Made by a program: the position numbers and the translations under genes. The notes beneath the pieces were generated by a model. It had not been told where the DNA came from. It made no database searches and was given only the letters and a program-made list of their open reading frames with translations. Below, in pieces: positions 22,496 through 34,868 of a DNA stretch of 41,700 nucleotides. This DNA comes from Diphasiastrum complanatum. Lineage: Eukaryota; Streptophyta; Lycopodiopsida; Lycopodiales; Lycopodiaceae. The stretch's first letter is position 1. Every line of letters begins with the position of its first letter. The stretch spans positions 1 to 41,700 of the forward strand of contig MU835119.1 in assembly GCA_029204225.1 (NCBI GenBank), read 5' to 3'.

Positions 22496-24213
22496 CTATG
22501 TCCTGAGGACCTCTCCGAGTAAAAGATTTAGAACTGAATCTCTATCTGGATTCTCAAATCCTAGATTGATTGTGTATTGGCACATTGGAAATCTTATCAG
22601 CATGTTGAAAGAAAAATAGATTTGAGGTTGTAGATGGGGAGAAAAACTGTCAATTCCCTGTGGAGGTTTCTCTTGGTTGGACATTGTAGCAGATGACAGA
22701 ATATCGGTTTCACTTTCTTTCGACAAGGACTCATTTCATATTGTCTTTTTTCATTATGGAGCTGGTGTATTGTGTGGTATTGTAGAAGTTTGCTAGAAAC
22801 TTCTCGAGTGAGCAGCAGGTTGAGCAGGAGGGTGCTATAGTGCTCGTGTTGTTGTCGTGAAAATCCTATTGTGATTCATAACTGACATGACGGGCATGTA
22901 GGATCTTAGTTGGTTGTTTTGGACAGTCTTTGAAACTGTGTTTTTTGATATAGTCAGGACACTCAGCATGGTACTTGGTCTTGACTGGACAATCAACCAT
23001 GAAATCGCCAGTTTCACCACAAATGAAACATCTGCAATGGCCCTTGTATAACAACATAGCCATCTTGTATGGCTAATGGTTCTGGACTTTCTGGTGGATA
23101 TTCGGGATGAGTCAAAGAATGTCGAGAATGTAATGGTTGTGCTTCATACTGTTGGATTGTATGTGTTTGGATAGGCAGATATGAAGGACAAGCATCAACA
23201 AGATGCGTAGCCCGACAGTGTGGGCACCATATTGGTTTTCGTCTATAAGGTACCTGTGCAGGGTTTGACTGACCAGACATATTGCTCTGGATAGATTTCA
23301 AGGTAGTTTGAAACTCATTGGTGAATTTCTCCATCTGTAGCTGATGTTGCTTATTAAGGAACTCCAACTGGGATTTCTAAAGCTGATTTCAGGTGTCCTC
23401 GATCAGCTTCGACTCATGGAGAGGAGCATGTGATGCTCGCCTTTCCCTGGATTCGTCAACATCTGATCCTTCATCTTCTTCCTTGATGGCATCAGACATA
23501 GCTAACTTTAGACTCATATATTCATCATTGGATTTAAGCTCGCGTCTAATCCATCTTGGAAGTTCGACTAGGAACCAGATGATGAGCATCTGTTTGGAGG
23601 GCTGTTCCTGTACTTGACTTTTGAGGCCTTTGAAACACTCGATATAGTCTCGTACACGTTCATCTTTTGTCATTTTGATGTTACTCAATTTGACAAAAGG
23701 ACTCTGTATCAAATGAAAGGGCTTAAAATGCTTGACAAAGGACTCTTTTAAAATTGACCAGTCTGTTTTATCTTCACGATCAAGGTTGAGAAACCAATCA
23801 CGTGATTTGGCGATCATGGTCATCGAAAACAGCTGGATCATAGCATCGGGAGATGTTTCGTCATACACATTACATGCATTTTCAAAGATTTGCAAAAATC
23901 TTTGAGGGTCCGAACTACCGTCAAACTTGGGTAGATCTAATTTGGGTGTACATCTTTCAAGATGAGCTCCGTGGGTAGCAAGAACTCCATTAAGGTTGGT
24001 TCTGACCTGTGAGGGCTCAACACCAGAAAAGTGGGGTCGTGCGCATGAAGACTCGGCTTTATCAGGTTCTTGTCCCTCGAATGGGTTTGTGGATGGCTCT
24101 TGGAGTTCGGCCCGCATTCGATAGAACCTATGGCCTCTGATTTGTTCAGCTACAGGTGACCTGACCTCGTATGGATAATCGTCTAGAATTTTAGGGTCTT
24201 TTTGTTGGTCCAT
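22496..24213 (-). pseudogene. Ty3/gypsy gag with zinc knuckles, no pol
   Basis: This encodes a capsid/nucleocapsid-type protein that would package element RNA. The frame starts at 24213 (MDQQKDPKILDDYPYEV). The gypsy capsid core is at 23960-23560 with LPKFDGSSDPQRFLQIFENA, MTMIAKSRDWFLNL, WSILKESFVKHF and VRDYIECFKGL. Two stops follow (TGA at 23389-23391 and a TAG 12 bases on) in an otherwise continuous frame, then CPHCRATHLVDAC. After a frame change near 23060 comes CFICGETGDFMVDC (a knuckle with His replaced by Asp) and HAECPDYIKKHSFKDC. A weak frame continues to 22496. No protease, RT or integrase follows. It is antisense to the outer gypsy and so is a separate nested insertion. Confidence 0.87.
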
Positions 24214-25466
24214 TGAGTACTGGTATGAGTTTTTTTACTGTTTTTGGATTTTTCAAGTTTTTTGGTGATTTTGGAAAAAGAAAAAAATGGCGGTCCTACG
24301 GTTTACGGTCTACGGTCTGGTGTGGTTTACGGTTTACGGTGGGAGGCGGTTGCTACGGATCAATGTGACAGGTCAAGGGTGGGGGCGTTGTGATTGCAGT
24401 ATGTGGTGATATGTGATCTGTTGTGGTCAGTTGCGATCGGCGGTCCGTTGCGGTCTGGGGTAGTGATTGTGGTGGAGGCGGTCAATTGCGATGTCAACGG
24501 TTGATTGCGATGTTAGCGGTCGATGAAGGTTGATGGCTAAGTGGGGGTTGTTGCGTTCTTCACGGTTGCAGGGTGGAGGCAGGGACGTTTGTGGTGGAGG
24601 TGTTTGAATGCGTTGTGCTTGTGCTTTCAATGCAGTGGCTATGGGTGAATGCGATAGGTTAGCGAGAATGCGTGCAATGTGTTTACGGTGAAGGTGGTGG
24701 GGATGCAATTTTGAGTGTTTGAAAGGTGATTGTAGGTAGTAAGTGGAATGGTGGTGGTGGTTTGCGGTCTGCTTGATTCCAGTCAAGAGTTGAGCAAAAG
24801 CTCTTCTATCGAGATGTGATAAGATCTTGTTGGTCGAGAGTTGAGAAATTGCTTCGGTTGCGATTGAGAATCTCTTTGGTTGAGGTTTAAGCATTGGGTT
24901 TTAGCTGAGATTGAACAGAGCACTTTGGCTCCGGTTTTGAGATGTGAAGGATCCCTTCGGCTGAGATCAAGACTGAAGGCTTTAGCAATAGTTATCCTTT
25001 TGATATTAGTTAGACTCAGTCATTCAATATGAGCTCACTGGAATACAGTCAATAGCTTAGGATATTTCTCCGGTTGAGATGTGAAGGATCACTTCGAGAT
25101 TAGGACTGAAGGCTCTGGTTGAAATTTGGAGGTTGCCTTTGGCCGAGATGTTAAAGAGGCCTTCGGTCAAAATCTGGACTTATGGCTCCGATCGAGATTT
25201 GAACGATGAGCGTCGGTTGAGGTGAAACTCAGGACATGTCAGGATATTGAAATAGTGGCTCAGTCGAGAGTTAGTAGGTAGCGGGTCTGGTCCAGACATG
25301 AGTCGTGGAGCTCGGCTTGGTAAGGATCGTGAAGTCTGACTGAGAAATGAGCTGCACGTTGTCAGGGCCAAAGTGGCGAGCTCTACAATGAACGTGTGGG
25401 AGGTCGCAGAGCGATTGTTTGGCAGCACAGATTAGAAAGATATGTCTTTGTTTAATGTCTGTGTAG
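24214..25466 (-). other. Leader of the gag-only gypsy, with degenerate repeats
   Basis: Lies between the gag start and the candidate primer site. Around 24295-24350 the phrase TACGGT(T/C) recurs at least five times. From about 24840 to 25230, loose units of 30-60 bases repeat phrases such as CTTCGGYTGAGAT and ATGTGAAGGATC. A His-rich frame at 24427-24894 lies in this low-complexity region and is not taken as a gene. Confidence 0.55.
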
Positions 25467-25484
25467 CTGTGGAATGGCACCAAA
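25467..25484 (-). other. Candidate primer binding site of the gag-only gypsy
   Basis: Read on the minus strand, TTTGGTGCCATTCCACAG follows directly after TGAACA, which would close an LTR at 25485. TTTGGTGCC is of the kind seen after gypsy LTRs. The tRNA is not identified. Confidence 0.55.
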
Positions 25485-26099
25485 TGTTCACAGATTCACT
25501 GAATCCGTGAACACGGTTTTGTTGTTTCTTTTACTTCTTCGTTCTTCTGTAGTTACAGTTCTTACGGTTCTTCCTCTTATTAGAACAGTTATAAAACAAA
25601 ATTGTTACTCAGATTGCAATGTGTATTTCCCAACCTATTAGTGGGAGTCACGGATCCAATACTCAGCTACATGCATAAACTAGTCATGTAACCAGACATA
25701 GCTCAAGAAGATCAATATTCTGAAATTGGGAGCAATCCTACCACTATCTACTAAATCATAAAGCGATCAAGAACAAGATTAACTATTGAAACAAGGAACA
25801 AGAAATAAGTAATTAGATTCCTAACAACATTTTAACAGTCTAAGAATCAAGAAACACTCATTTTTTGATGCCTAGATTGCTCAAGAACAATCAAGAACTG
25901 GACTGTAAAGAGATATGCAAGAACTACACCACACATCCAGCCTATTTAGTTTACCTGAATGCTAGTTCCTACATTATTCCACAAACAAGAAAAGAAACTA
26001 ATCCACTCTACGAAAGCAGCAAATCTAATCCACTCTACAGTCCACAACCACACACAAAAGGAGGGAAGGGCAAGATCATAAATGCATCACTCAAAAAAC
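25485..26099 (-). repeat. Candidate 5' LTR of the gag-only gypsy
   Basis: On the minus strand it ends TGAACA at 25485, next to the primer site. The upstream border is not found, and no second copy is in the window, so this rests on position only. It is AT-rich without coding signal. Confidence 0.4.
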
Positions 26100-26475
26100 A
26101 AGCATGATCAAGGAGCTCAATGGATGCACCAAACTCGTGAAGGCTCTTCTCATTTCAACATGGAGTTGATACAATTCACAAAAAGCTCCTCTTCACAAAG
26201 AGGGAGTCTCTTAAATAAGCAAGAGAGCTCCTTAGGTGGCATCCTAGTGGAATTTCCACATTTCACAAAGTACAAGTGGAATAATGCTCTTCAATAGAGG
26301 TCACCATCAAAAGGTGGCTCACTCTACTTTCTTTAAGAGAGGTCTACTTGCATTTATTACATTTGTTTAGAAATACTAGTTTCTACATGGTCATTCCATC
26401 TTCCGGGATTCACCACAAGGCTTACACAGTTCTTGCTTGTCATTCCGCTCTCATACTCGACTCTCAGTCTTCATT
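26100..26475. repeat. Dispersed repeat R, copy 2
   Basis: Partner of 21798-22185. It flanks the gag-only gypsy on the other side in the same orientation, as LTR parts would, but the match does not extend to the candidate primer site. Confidence 0.85.
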
Positions 26476-26568
26476 GGTCTCGTCTTCTCAGAGACCTCCT
26501 CGGTCTAAGGTGAGAGGTGCTCTTGAGTTGCTATGTCCGAGTATCTTGGAAATTTGTCAGAATCAGCC

Positions 26569-27071
<503 letters not shown>

Positions 27072-27271
27072 CTGAAAAGATCACCGAGAGACTTCCAAAT
27101 GGGAGGTTGGGTATTTCTTTGAGAATCTCGATGGATTCAAGTGTAATGAGAACAGACTAGCACTATTAATCGTCCCCTAGATGTAGAGGACCATATTAGA
27201 TCTTGAAAAAGATCAGATCCTTAGCTTACTTATCGGAACTCCCGGATGGATATCAAGTGCATCTCGTATTT
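27072..27271 (+). repeat. Inverted repeat, right arm (200 bases)
   Basis: Reverse complement of 18104-18303. It sits immediately upstream of, and in the same orientation as, the surviving pol C-terminus. Confidence 0.9.
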
Positions 27272-27551
27272 CACGTATGCTGTCTCTGAAAGAGTCTACG
27301 TGAAGGAGAGCATTTTAGACCTGGAAATCGATTGGACCTGTTGGATGAATCATTGGATGTGTCTCCGCTTGAACCCGAAAAGATCTTGGATACAAGAACT
27401 AAACGAGTGTGAAATTGTATAGTTACCAAACATCTAGTTCGATGGAAGAGATGTACTGACGATAACGATTCTTTATAATAGGAAGGAAGCTTAAGGAGGA
27501 ACTTTTCCAGTTTTAAGTTTTGAGGACAGAACTTGAATAAGGGGGGAAGAA
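27272..27551 (+). pseudogene. Gypsy integrase C-terminus and chromodomain, with polypurine tract
   Basis: This is the last part of the outer gypsy's polyprotein. Chromodomains direct integration to particular chromatin. PEKILDTRTKRV (27374-27409) followed by IVTKHLVRWKRC fits the start of a gypsy chromodomain (PEKILDRR......VLVKW). A TGA at 27410-27412 and a TAA-TAG pair further on break the frame. The tract AAGGGGGGAAGAA (27539-27551) then abuts the 3' LTR. The rest of pol is not found in this orientation. Confidence 0.7.
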
Positions 27552-28043
27552 TGTCATGCCCATGACTAGTCTCGGGTAGCCTATCCATGCTAGGGACCGA
27601 TAGACCGACAACCCATAAGTTACTTGTGACTATAAGGGATTTGGGGCCCTTATGTACATGGTCATAATTAATGGTTGTAGGCCTAAACACTTGATGGTGG
27701 ATTTGTATGGGTCTATCTGTGAGTCATTGGGGAACTGGATGACATGGTCCAGATAGGCTGCAGAGGTGTCCAGTGAGGTGTCACAGTGCACTACTAGTGG
27801 TGCATGGGCCTTGGAGGATATAAGTATACCTGCTGGGCTCTCACCAGTGTATGCTTGATAGCATGACCGGTGGCAGGATGCTGTTGGTGTGATGCCTCAT
27901 TCCTCTTTGAGATTGATCCATAGCTTGGGGGCTAGATCCATTTGATCTAGGTTTGGCTGGGTTGGTTTGTCCACCATCAGGTTCCCTTGTGTTGCTACTG
28001 ATTGGCATGCTTAGAATAGGATCCTTGGATTTAGGACATTATA
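27552..28043 (+). repeat. Gypsy 3' LTR
   Basis: Pairs with 16842-17334 and has the same termini. It is one base shorter through small indels. Followed by GAATT, the altered partner of the left GAACT. Confidence 0.9.
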
Positions 28044-28068
28044 GAATTGTCATGATTTTCAAAAGTGA

Positions 28069-29097
28069 CTCGGAGGAGAGTCTCAGCATATTGAGGATTC
28101 ATTTATAGTAACCAATAAGAAGAAAGGATCTCTGACTTGTTTTCAATATCATCAGGGCAACAATATATTCTTAGATCTGGAAAAGGTCCAAGCGATGATG
28201 ATCCGACATTACGAAGTTAAAACAAATGGTAAGAACATTTCTTGTAGATTCCGGTTTACAATTGTATGCTTCTCTTCAACTAATATGTTTCTGTAATGAA
28301 AATTTTATTTTACAGATTGCAGAAGTAATGTTATATTTGTTATTGAGCTGGACGAAGCGGAAATTGTAAAAGGGCGTAAACTTGAACGTGTCACAATCAC
28401 TTTGATGAACTGTGAATTGCAACAGTTTGGCGGAAGTTATTGTAAAGAATTTCGCGTGCAATCCGAAAATCACACATGGTGGATAGATGTATTTGAAGTT
28501 CCTAAGGAGTCTCACAAAGTATTGAAGTGGCTACTTGAAATATGTAGTATATCTAAGATAGTACATGCACAAAATGAAGGCAAATTGCTCAATGTTGGAG
28601 GAGAAAGCTTTGCTGTAAAATGGCACCTAGCTGCTGATTCGAAGACCTTGAAATGCATGTATGGTTGTGGTCTCGGTGCAAATGCAAAGAATTTTTGTAT
28701 ATATTGTATGTTTGAATCTGGGCAAAACAAAAGTATTTTGAATTGCAACCAACGTCTTGCATCAAATAGGCACAATCTAGACAAAGCTTGGAGTCCTGTG
28801 TTGAACATTCCTCTCGAAAGAGTCCATTTTTGCACATTGCATGGTGAATTACGAATACTGGACAAATTATTATTTTTGCATTGTTGTTATGCATGGAACA
28901 TGTAGCCCAAATCAAGAGCAGATGTTAGCATTAGAAATATAAAGATAATTTTATCCTATATGGGATTGCATGGGGGCCATGTGAGTCTTACCAAAGACGT
29001 TGAGATGAGTGAAAAAATGCAAGATGTTCCAGCAAAAGTTTTAATGGGTGAATCTAACAGTCTTGATTCGAGGACACTTTCAAAACACAAGAAATAA
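28069..29097 (+). pseudogene. Unrecognised intron-bearing gene with Cys-rich core
   Basis: Two exons, 28069-28228 and 28316-29097, join in phase across an 87-base GT-AG intron (VKTN|DCRS). The protein has FVIELDEAEIVKGRKLERVT, HTWWIDVFEVPKESHKVLKW, SFAVKWHLAADSKTLKCMYG, then GLGANAKNFCIYCMFESGQ and NIPLERVHFCTLHGELRI. The GANA..C..C block after a charged strand, then an H..LR..D stretch, recalls cysteine-containing inserts of some DDE transposases, but I cannot name a family. A TAG at 28903-28905 interrupts a frame that continues to TAA at 29095-29097. The 5' end is lost 20 bases from the gypsy LTR's target duplication. A frame at 29140-29332 may be a further broken exon. Confidence 0.6.
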
Positions 29098-29555
29098 AGA
29101 GTTGAGTTCAATGATCTCCAATTCAAATTCAGTTAGAAAGATGACATGGCACTCTAATGCTCAAACAAGGCATCAAGAATGGAGGATGTCTAGAATCCGA
29201 GTTGGAAAGAGATGGATGCCGAGGCCACCAACATCCAATGTTTTGGAAAATAACGCTAGAGAAGCAACAGAAACTGATGAGATAGAAAATAAGCAATTTA
29301 TGTTAGATTGTAGTTCGAATATTCCTTTGTGATAAATATTATTGACTAATTGGATTGTTGTTATAAATAGAAATTGTTTTATTTTGTTTTATACTAATAT
29401 CTATTTTTGGAAACACGTCCCTCTATATAAGAGTGTGGGTTCTCATTATGTTGTCACTTCCTGCTTTGTTAAAATTTCTTTCCTTGTAGTTTAACTTGTC
29501 TCGTTCAATTAGACTACTTGATTGCTAGTAAATTAGTGTTCATAGTTGCATCACA
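29098..29555. other. Spacer with a possible exon remnant
   Basis: 29140-29332 has a basic then acidic frame (RIRVGKRWMPRPPTSNVLEN) that could be the end of the gene upstream after a frame change. The rest is AT-rich and gene-free. Confidence 0.35.
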
Positions 29556-30825
29556 ATGTCGTCCTCTAAAATTGAGTTGGCCAATCTACTAGCCCCCACA
29601 CAGTTTTTAGATCAGTTAGATCGTATTTATTGTATGTTCACCAATAGAATAGACACGCTTGCCACTCTATGGGCTAATATGGATGCATTCACGTATGTGA
29701 GTGAGTATATAGATGAAACTTTGAAGCCTTATGTCGTACAAATTTCTGGCTCAACTACCATGTGGATTCCATATAACTTGCTTAGTTATAAATGGAAAGG
29801 AGATAGACCCTTTATTGCTCGTCTCAACAGATTTATTAGTCACTTGGGTAATGATCATTACTTGAAGCTGACCAGGAATCAGCTGAAAACTTTTGATCTT
29901 GAAAGTATAGGAAAGAAGTTTCTATATGGTGAAATTACTGTTATTTTTTTGCTTAATGAGTTTTCAGCGATTGTGGCCCACAACGAAGACAATCCTAGTG
30001 TGTAGGTGAACGAGATGGACGACCCGGGTGAAGAGGATGATTTATCCCCGGAGGAGGAATCAATCTTGGTAGTGCAAGAGACAACAGGTGCATCCAAATC
30101 AGCAGAGCCAGACAATATAGATGAGTCCAATGATGTCGTGCTTCAAATCCATGGCCTTGCTTGGGCAAGAGTATGTGTTGATGCATGATTTTCAACATAT
30201 TATTGGCTTGCGAGAAGATGAGATGTTGGCAGCATTGGTAAAATTGCAAAATGGCAGTTTCACATTCGACCACACCCAGCTTGACGGCACGTATGAGCAG
30301 CTGATCGGCCATGACACGGACACCACCGAGCAAGCACTGGCAAGAGTACTTTGCCAATTGAAGACACTTCAACCACCACCAGTTCAAACGAGGCCATTCG
30401 AAGTACTCGACGAGAAAAATGCCGATGTGAAGTACAAAGGCAAAGGAATTCAGCTTGCACGAACCGAAGACATTGATGAAGGGTCTGAGGCAAGTTTGAC
30501 CCAACAATTCAACTTGTGTATTTTTTCTATGGTTTGTTTGTCTTCATTATACTCATTTTGCAATAATTTGAACCAAATGCAGGACACAATGGAGGTTGAT
30601 GACTTTGCTATGCAAAGGGGTGGTGTTCGGGAGAAAGCTGAAGCAGGAACTCTAGACAGGTCCCTAGCCTACTACATTGGGAGCTTGCCCAACAACTTTA
30701 TTTTCTGCTTCAGCAACAACTACAGTCCAAATGGGCCGACGAAGCTTCTTAATTGCAAAGCGCTCTCCAAGCACATTGGAGAGATAGAGTATCCCCGTCA
30801 GCGCCAAAGGCTTATTGTGTGTTGA
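29556..30825 (+). pseudogene. Unrecognised gene with acidic middle and possible GC-AG intron
   Basis: The frame opens at ATG 29556 (MSSSKIELANLLAPTQFLDQ) and runs as a folded-looking, Leu/Tyr-rich domain to TAG 30003-30005. The same frame then continues with an acidic stretch (EMDDPGEEDDLSPEEESIL). Near 30150 the sense moves to another frame, LMHDFQHIIGLREDEMLAAL, and continues to 30825 (IEYPRQRQRLIVC). GAG|GCAAGT at 30489/30490 and ATGCAG at 30577-30582 look like a GC-AG intron of 93 bases, a multiple of three with no stop, so it can also be read through. No family is recognised. It lies 0.46 kb after the previous pseudogene on the same strand, and the two may belong to one larger element. 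Confidence 0.5.
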
Positions 30826-33800
30826 ATGATTTTTGCCCTGGATTCTGACAAAATTTCCAACAAGTTCACACGTGTGGGGAATGATCCTCAAATGTGTGAT
30901 CTTATTAAGCTTTATGATTAGCACACAAACTGATTCTAGATTGAATATCAAGATCTAGTATAGAATTTAATGGCTTAATCACAATCTAGCATGCTAAGAA
31001 TCAACCAAGAGAGAAAAAGTACAAGAATTCAATGTATGAGCATAAGTCTCAACACGAGTTAGAGAGAGAAAGAGAGAGCAATATTCAAGCAAAAGATAAT
31101 GTTGATCCAAAATGGCATGGAATAGCTTCAAGGCTTGGTTCTTCATCAAAGATTATGAGAATGTCTACACATATTTATGGAGTTTTGAGGTAGCTCGAGG
31201 TAGAACCACATACATCCACCTTCCATCCACATCTAAAGTGAAAACTAGAGTATTAGTGACATTTGTCACATCTCATGCATATGTTTCTACCTACTTCTAC
31301 CAAGTGTCATTTTTCTAACTAGAATTGTACAAATCATCATGCATGTGTCCATTTCACTTTGTGCATGCCTTGCATTAAACTATGGATCACTTACAACCAT
31401 TGCATGTGAAATGCCACGAGTTTCTACAAGCATATTAATGACATTTCTAAGTCAACAATCCATATGCAAGTTGTATACTACCAACTAGACTTGAGAAACC
31501 CATATAGCTCGAGTTTCTTCTAGGCCAAATTTGGCATTTACATTATGAAACAACATACTTGCATAGACAAAACTTTGTGGCAAGCCTAAAGTCATGATAG
31601 ATGATTTTTCATTTTCAACAGATTCGAGAACCGACTCATTCTCTTGGGTTTAATTGGCCCTTATGAGAATGAGAGTGATGCTCCAAGATTAGCATTAGAA
31701 ATGATATAACCAGTAATGTCATCAGAAAGCAATAACAAAAGCTGATGTCTTCTCTGAAGGAAATGGACCGAATGTGAATAAAGACTTTGTCGTTTCTTTC
31801 TAGGATGTGTAGATCTGTTTTCATTAATCCTAATAAAAATAAAATTGAACTACACTACAGAACGTGTATTTACAACAAAAGATGGGAGATAGATATTAAT
31901 GTAAAAGTTTATGATGATCCATTTCAAGTTCAAACAACAATGATGATCCAGATTGAACCACATAGAGGAATAATAACGAGGGGGTGTATCTTCTATGAAG
32001 ACTCGAAAGAGGACTATGGTGTGTAGGCCCATGGCAATCCCTGAACCACAAGGTTCGTAGCATCAAAGACAGAAAAGGATGTTTGTATTTTGAGCTCAAC
32101 AAAGTGGTTACATGTGGACACTTGTTTGAATCCAGATGAACCTCATGCAACCTTTTAGAGTTATTGAGTTTGAAATAGCAGACACTCTTTCCTCATTTCA
32201 ACGTGGTGAATGATGAGGTTCAAGAACGTCCATGTCCTGCACGCCATATGCCTCTTTGGTGTCGTCATTTTTAGGCGAGACGCCCTATCGACTCAGACAA
32301 TTCAATCGCAGAGCCAGTTAGCCCCCTTTGCATCCTCAATGGATTCGTGTGTTCACCAATATTGTTAAAGTTAGAGTATGTGGTTAATTATAGATTGAAA
32401 ATTAATTTATATGTTGGTATTGCCCTCGTAGCTTTGACTGAATACCTATAATAGCTTGGACTATGATATGGGAACCACACACGCACACACACACATGAAT
32501 AAATTAAGATCTAACAAATCATGAAACATAAACGAATGGCATCACGCACGCACACGCACATGCATGCTCACACTGTAGGGTCAAAGATCTCACATAGTAG
32601 TAGCCCTCCTGCCTGTCAACAAGGGTTAGAACACTGGATAGGTGCCTAACTATGAATAGATGCTACGTTTAGATAGTTCTCTACTTTTTCTCTAACTCTA
32701 CCACCACTAACACTACACACCCCTAACTCTACTCCACTAAACTAACATTCATCATGATTTTGTCAAGGAGAAGAATAGAATAGAAGAGAGGAAGAGAGTA
32801 ATAGAGAGAAGGTGTAGAGAGAGAGTGAGGGTGGAGGTTAGCTCAAATGCTCCTTGTGCTTGCTAATGCAAAACCTTTAACTATGGAAATCAAAAACTTG
32901 CAAACTTGAGAGCAAAAGGAAAACACAATCAAACACATTAGCAATAGTGAATAGCAAGTGAGGATGCTTCTCTCCAAAAATTGGTAGAGTTTCCTCCTTT
33001 TCATTAAGCATCCCAATAGAGTACATGAGGTGCCTTTTTATAAATGGGGAAGGCTCTTGCCCCAAAATTCTATTGGCTAATATGCACATTGATCCTAACC
33101 ATTCATCTTGGACCCAACTTAATCCAAGGGTCCACAAAAAGTACATTAGAGTTTACAAGACTCATGTGAGCCCAAAGTTGGACCCAACTCTAAGTATAAG
33201 ACCCAAATTTCCCAATGCTCCTAGTTAACCACATGTTCGCACCTAGATCATGAGTCGAGCATTAAAATGAGTTTTGTAGCTTTTTAATTAGTCTAAAATG
33301 CAATCTTTATGTATTTTTTATTTTTCAATGATTGCAAAGCTTCAGGTGATGTATTGGTCACCTTGTTTAGGGTTGTTTCCTTCAAATCCTACAATTTTAG
33401 CCTCTTGGCCTCTAAAGTTCCTTAAATGCAAATTTCCTTATAAATAATGTAAGGGGTAAAACATGAGGGAGTTAAACCTTTGAAGGCTCCAAATGATGGA
33501 ACACCCAAGTTGCTAATGCATTTTGATTTGTGCATGTCATTGAGATTTTTCTTTTTTCTTATCTTTAATGTTGTAAAAAAATAGATTCAAGCCTTTATGA
33601 GGAATTCTACATGGCATTATAGCCAAAAGTCTTTTTTTGCAAAAATGCCCATATGCATTTTACCATAAACGACCACTAGAATTCTGTCTAATAAATGCCC
33701 TAAAAAATATATAAAAAAGCCCAAAAAGTCGGCTCAAGAAGTAGTGATGCCCACTGAATTTATTGTTCCTAGTACTCCGAGGGTCGCCAATTTTTTTAAA

Positions 33801-33928
33801 ATAACTTACCATTTAAATGCCCCATTCTTCTATGTCATAATATTGTTAACATAGGTCAACCAATTGAATTGGGAATTGTCGTTGAATTTTTCAACTTTTT
33901 CGTAATAATAGGAATAGTTCAACAATGC
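30826..33928. other. Gene-poor stretch with LTR-like and CA-rich pieces
   Basis: A CACACGTGTG palindrome at 30867-30876 and nearby phrasing resemble the LTR-like segments at 3266 and 7193, so 30820-31100 may be another such remnant. A 79-codon plus frame at 31787-32026 has no match I recognise and stops on both sides. CA-rich runs lie at 32471-32495 and 32546-32570. 32640-33240 and 33240-33928 are AT-rich without coding signal. Confidence 0.5.
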
Positions 33929-33933
33929 AGTCT

Positions 33934-34634
33934 TGTGAAAGTACTGTACTTTAGGACCATAAATGGATCTACAAAAGATCCACAAGAGTGATTGGATGCT
34001 TGCTTAACAATCTATCAAAAAACTAGACACATAAAAGTTGATCTAGATTGGCAATTTGACAAACAACAAGCATTAACAATCAAAAGCATTGATAAACATT
34101 GAAATCCAAGCCCACACATGTGTACTACAGGCTGTAGTACGGCCTTCAACCTGAAAAACAAGTAGAAATTGATTTTGTTTCATTTGGATCACAAAAACTC
34201 AATGTACATAGTGAACTAGCTTGAGATTGCCAATGAGCTCCAAAAATTTTCTATCTTCTCACTATGGAGAGAGGGAATACATAGCAAATTCGACTTCCTT
34301 CTTGAAGTTAGGTGGATTTCCAACATGTAATAAGGAAGTTAACTCACTCTCCTTGACCTAAAATGAAACCCTAGTCTATTTCCTAGAGTTATGCTTGGTA
34401 GGTAGCTAGTTGGTCAAATTTTCACCTTAAACTTAGGTGTAGGTCCTATAAAGTAGGGATGACCACCAAATAGACATGACCAACTCTCTTGACTTGACCT
34501 AACCTACATTAGGATGGGTTTCCCATGTGGCATCATGGCCTCACATGTGTGGGACCCACTTGTGTACACAATTTACACTATTCTACATGGTTTTTGATCA
34601 AGCTAGATTTGCCAATTTTTGGCAATTCTTCACA
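33934..34634 (-). repeat. Copia 3' LTR (701 bases)
   Basis: Identical in length to 37807-38507, with TG...CA ends. It contains CACATGTG palindromes at 34115 and 34542. Confidence 0.96.
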
Positions 34635-34646
34635 CTCCTCCTCAAA
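34635..34646 (-). other. Copia polypurine tract
   Basis: TTTGAGGAGGAG on the minus strand directly precedes the 3' LTR; it would prime second-strand DNA. The same junction is seen at 8039/8040. Confidence 0.85.
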
Positions 34647-34868
34647 TTTAGCTTGATCTATTTACAACTCTCTTAATAGATCAAAGAAAGCTTTTAGAAG
34701 TGTCTAAAAAATCCAGCTACAAAGAAGGAACTTTTGAGACTCCAATAGAGAATGATGTCCATGAAGGATCTTTCACCACCTCTTAGAGGATCCCTTACAA
34801 GATGTTCCATAAATGTGTCTATATACATGTAGCACACTTCAAAACTAAACATCATGCCAAGCCATGGA

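Noticed and set aside
24427-24894. Minus-strand 155-codon His/Pro/Ser-rich frame
   Set aside because: It lies in the GT/GGT-biased retroelement leader; the composition follows from that bias, and no domain is seen.
32877-33146. Minus-strand 89-codon frame
   Set aside because: No motif, no splice context and a composition like the surrounding spacer.
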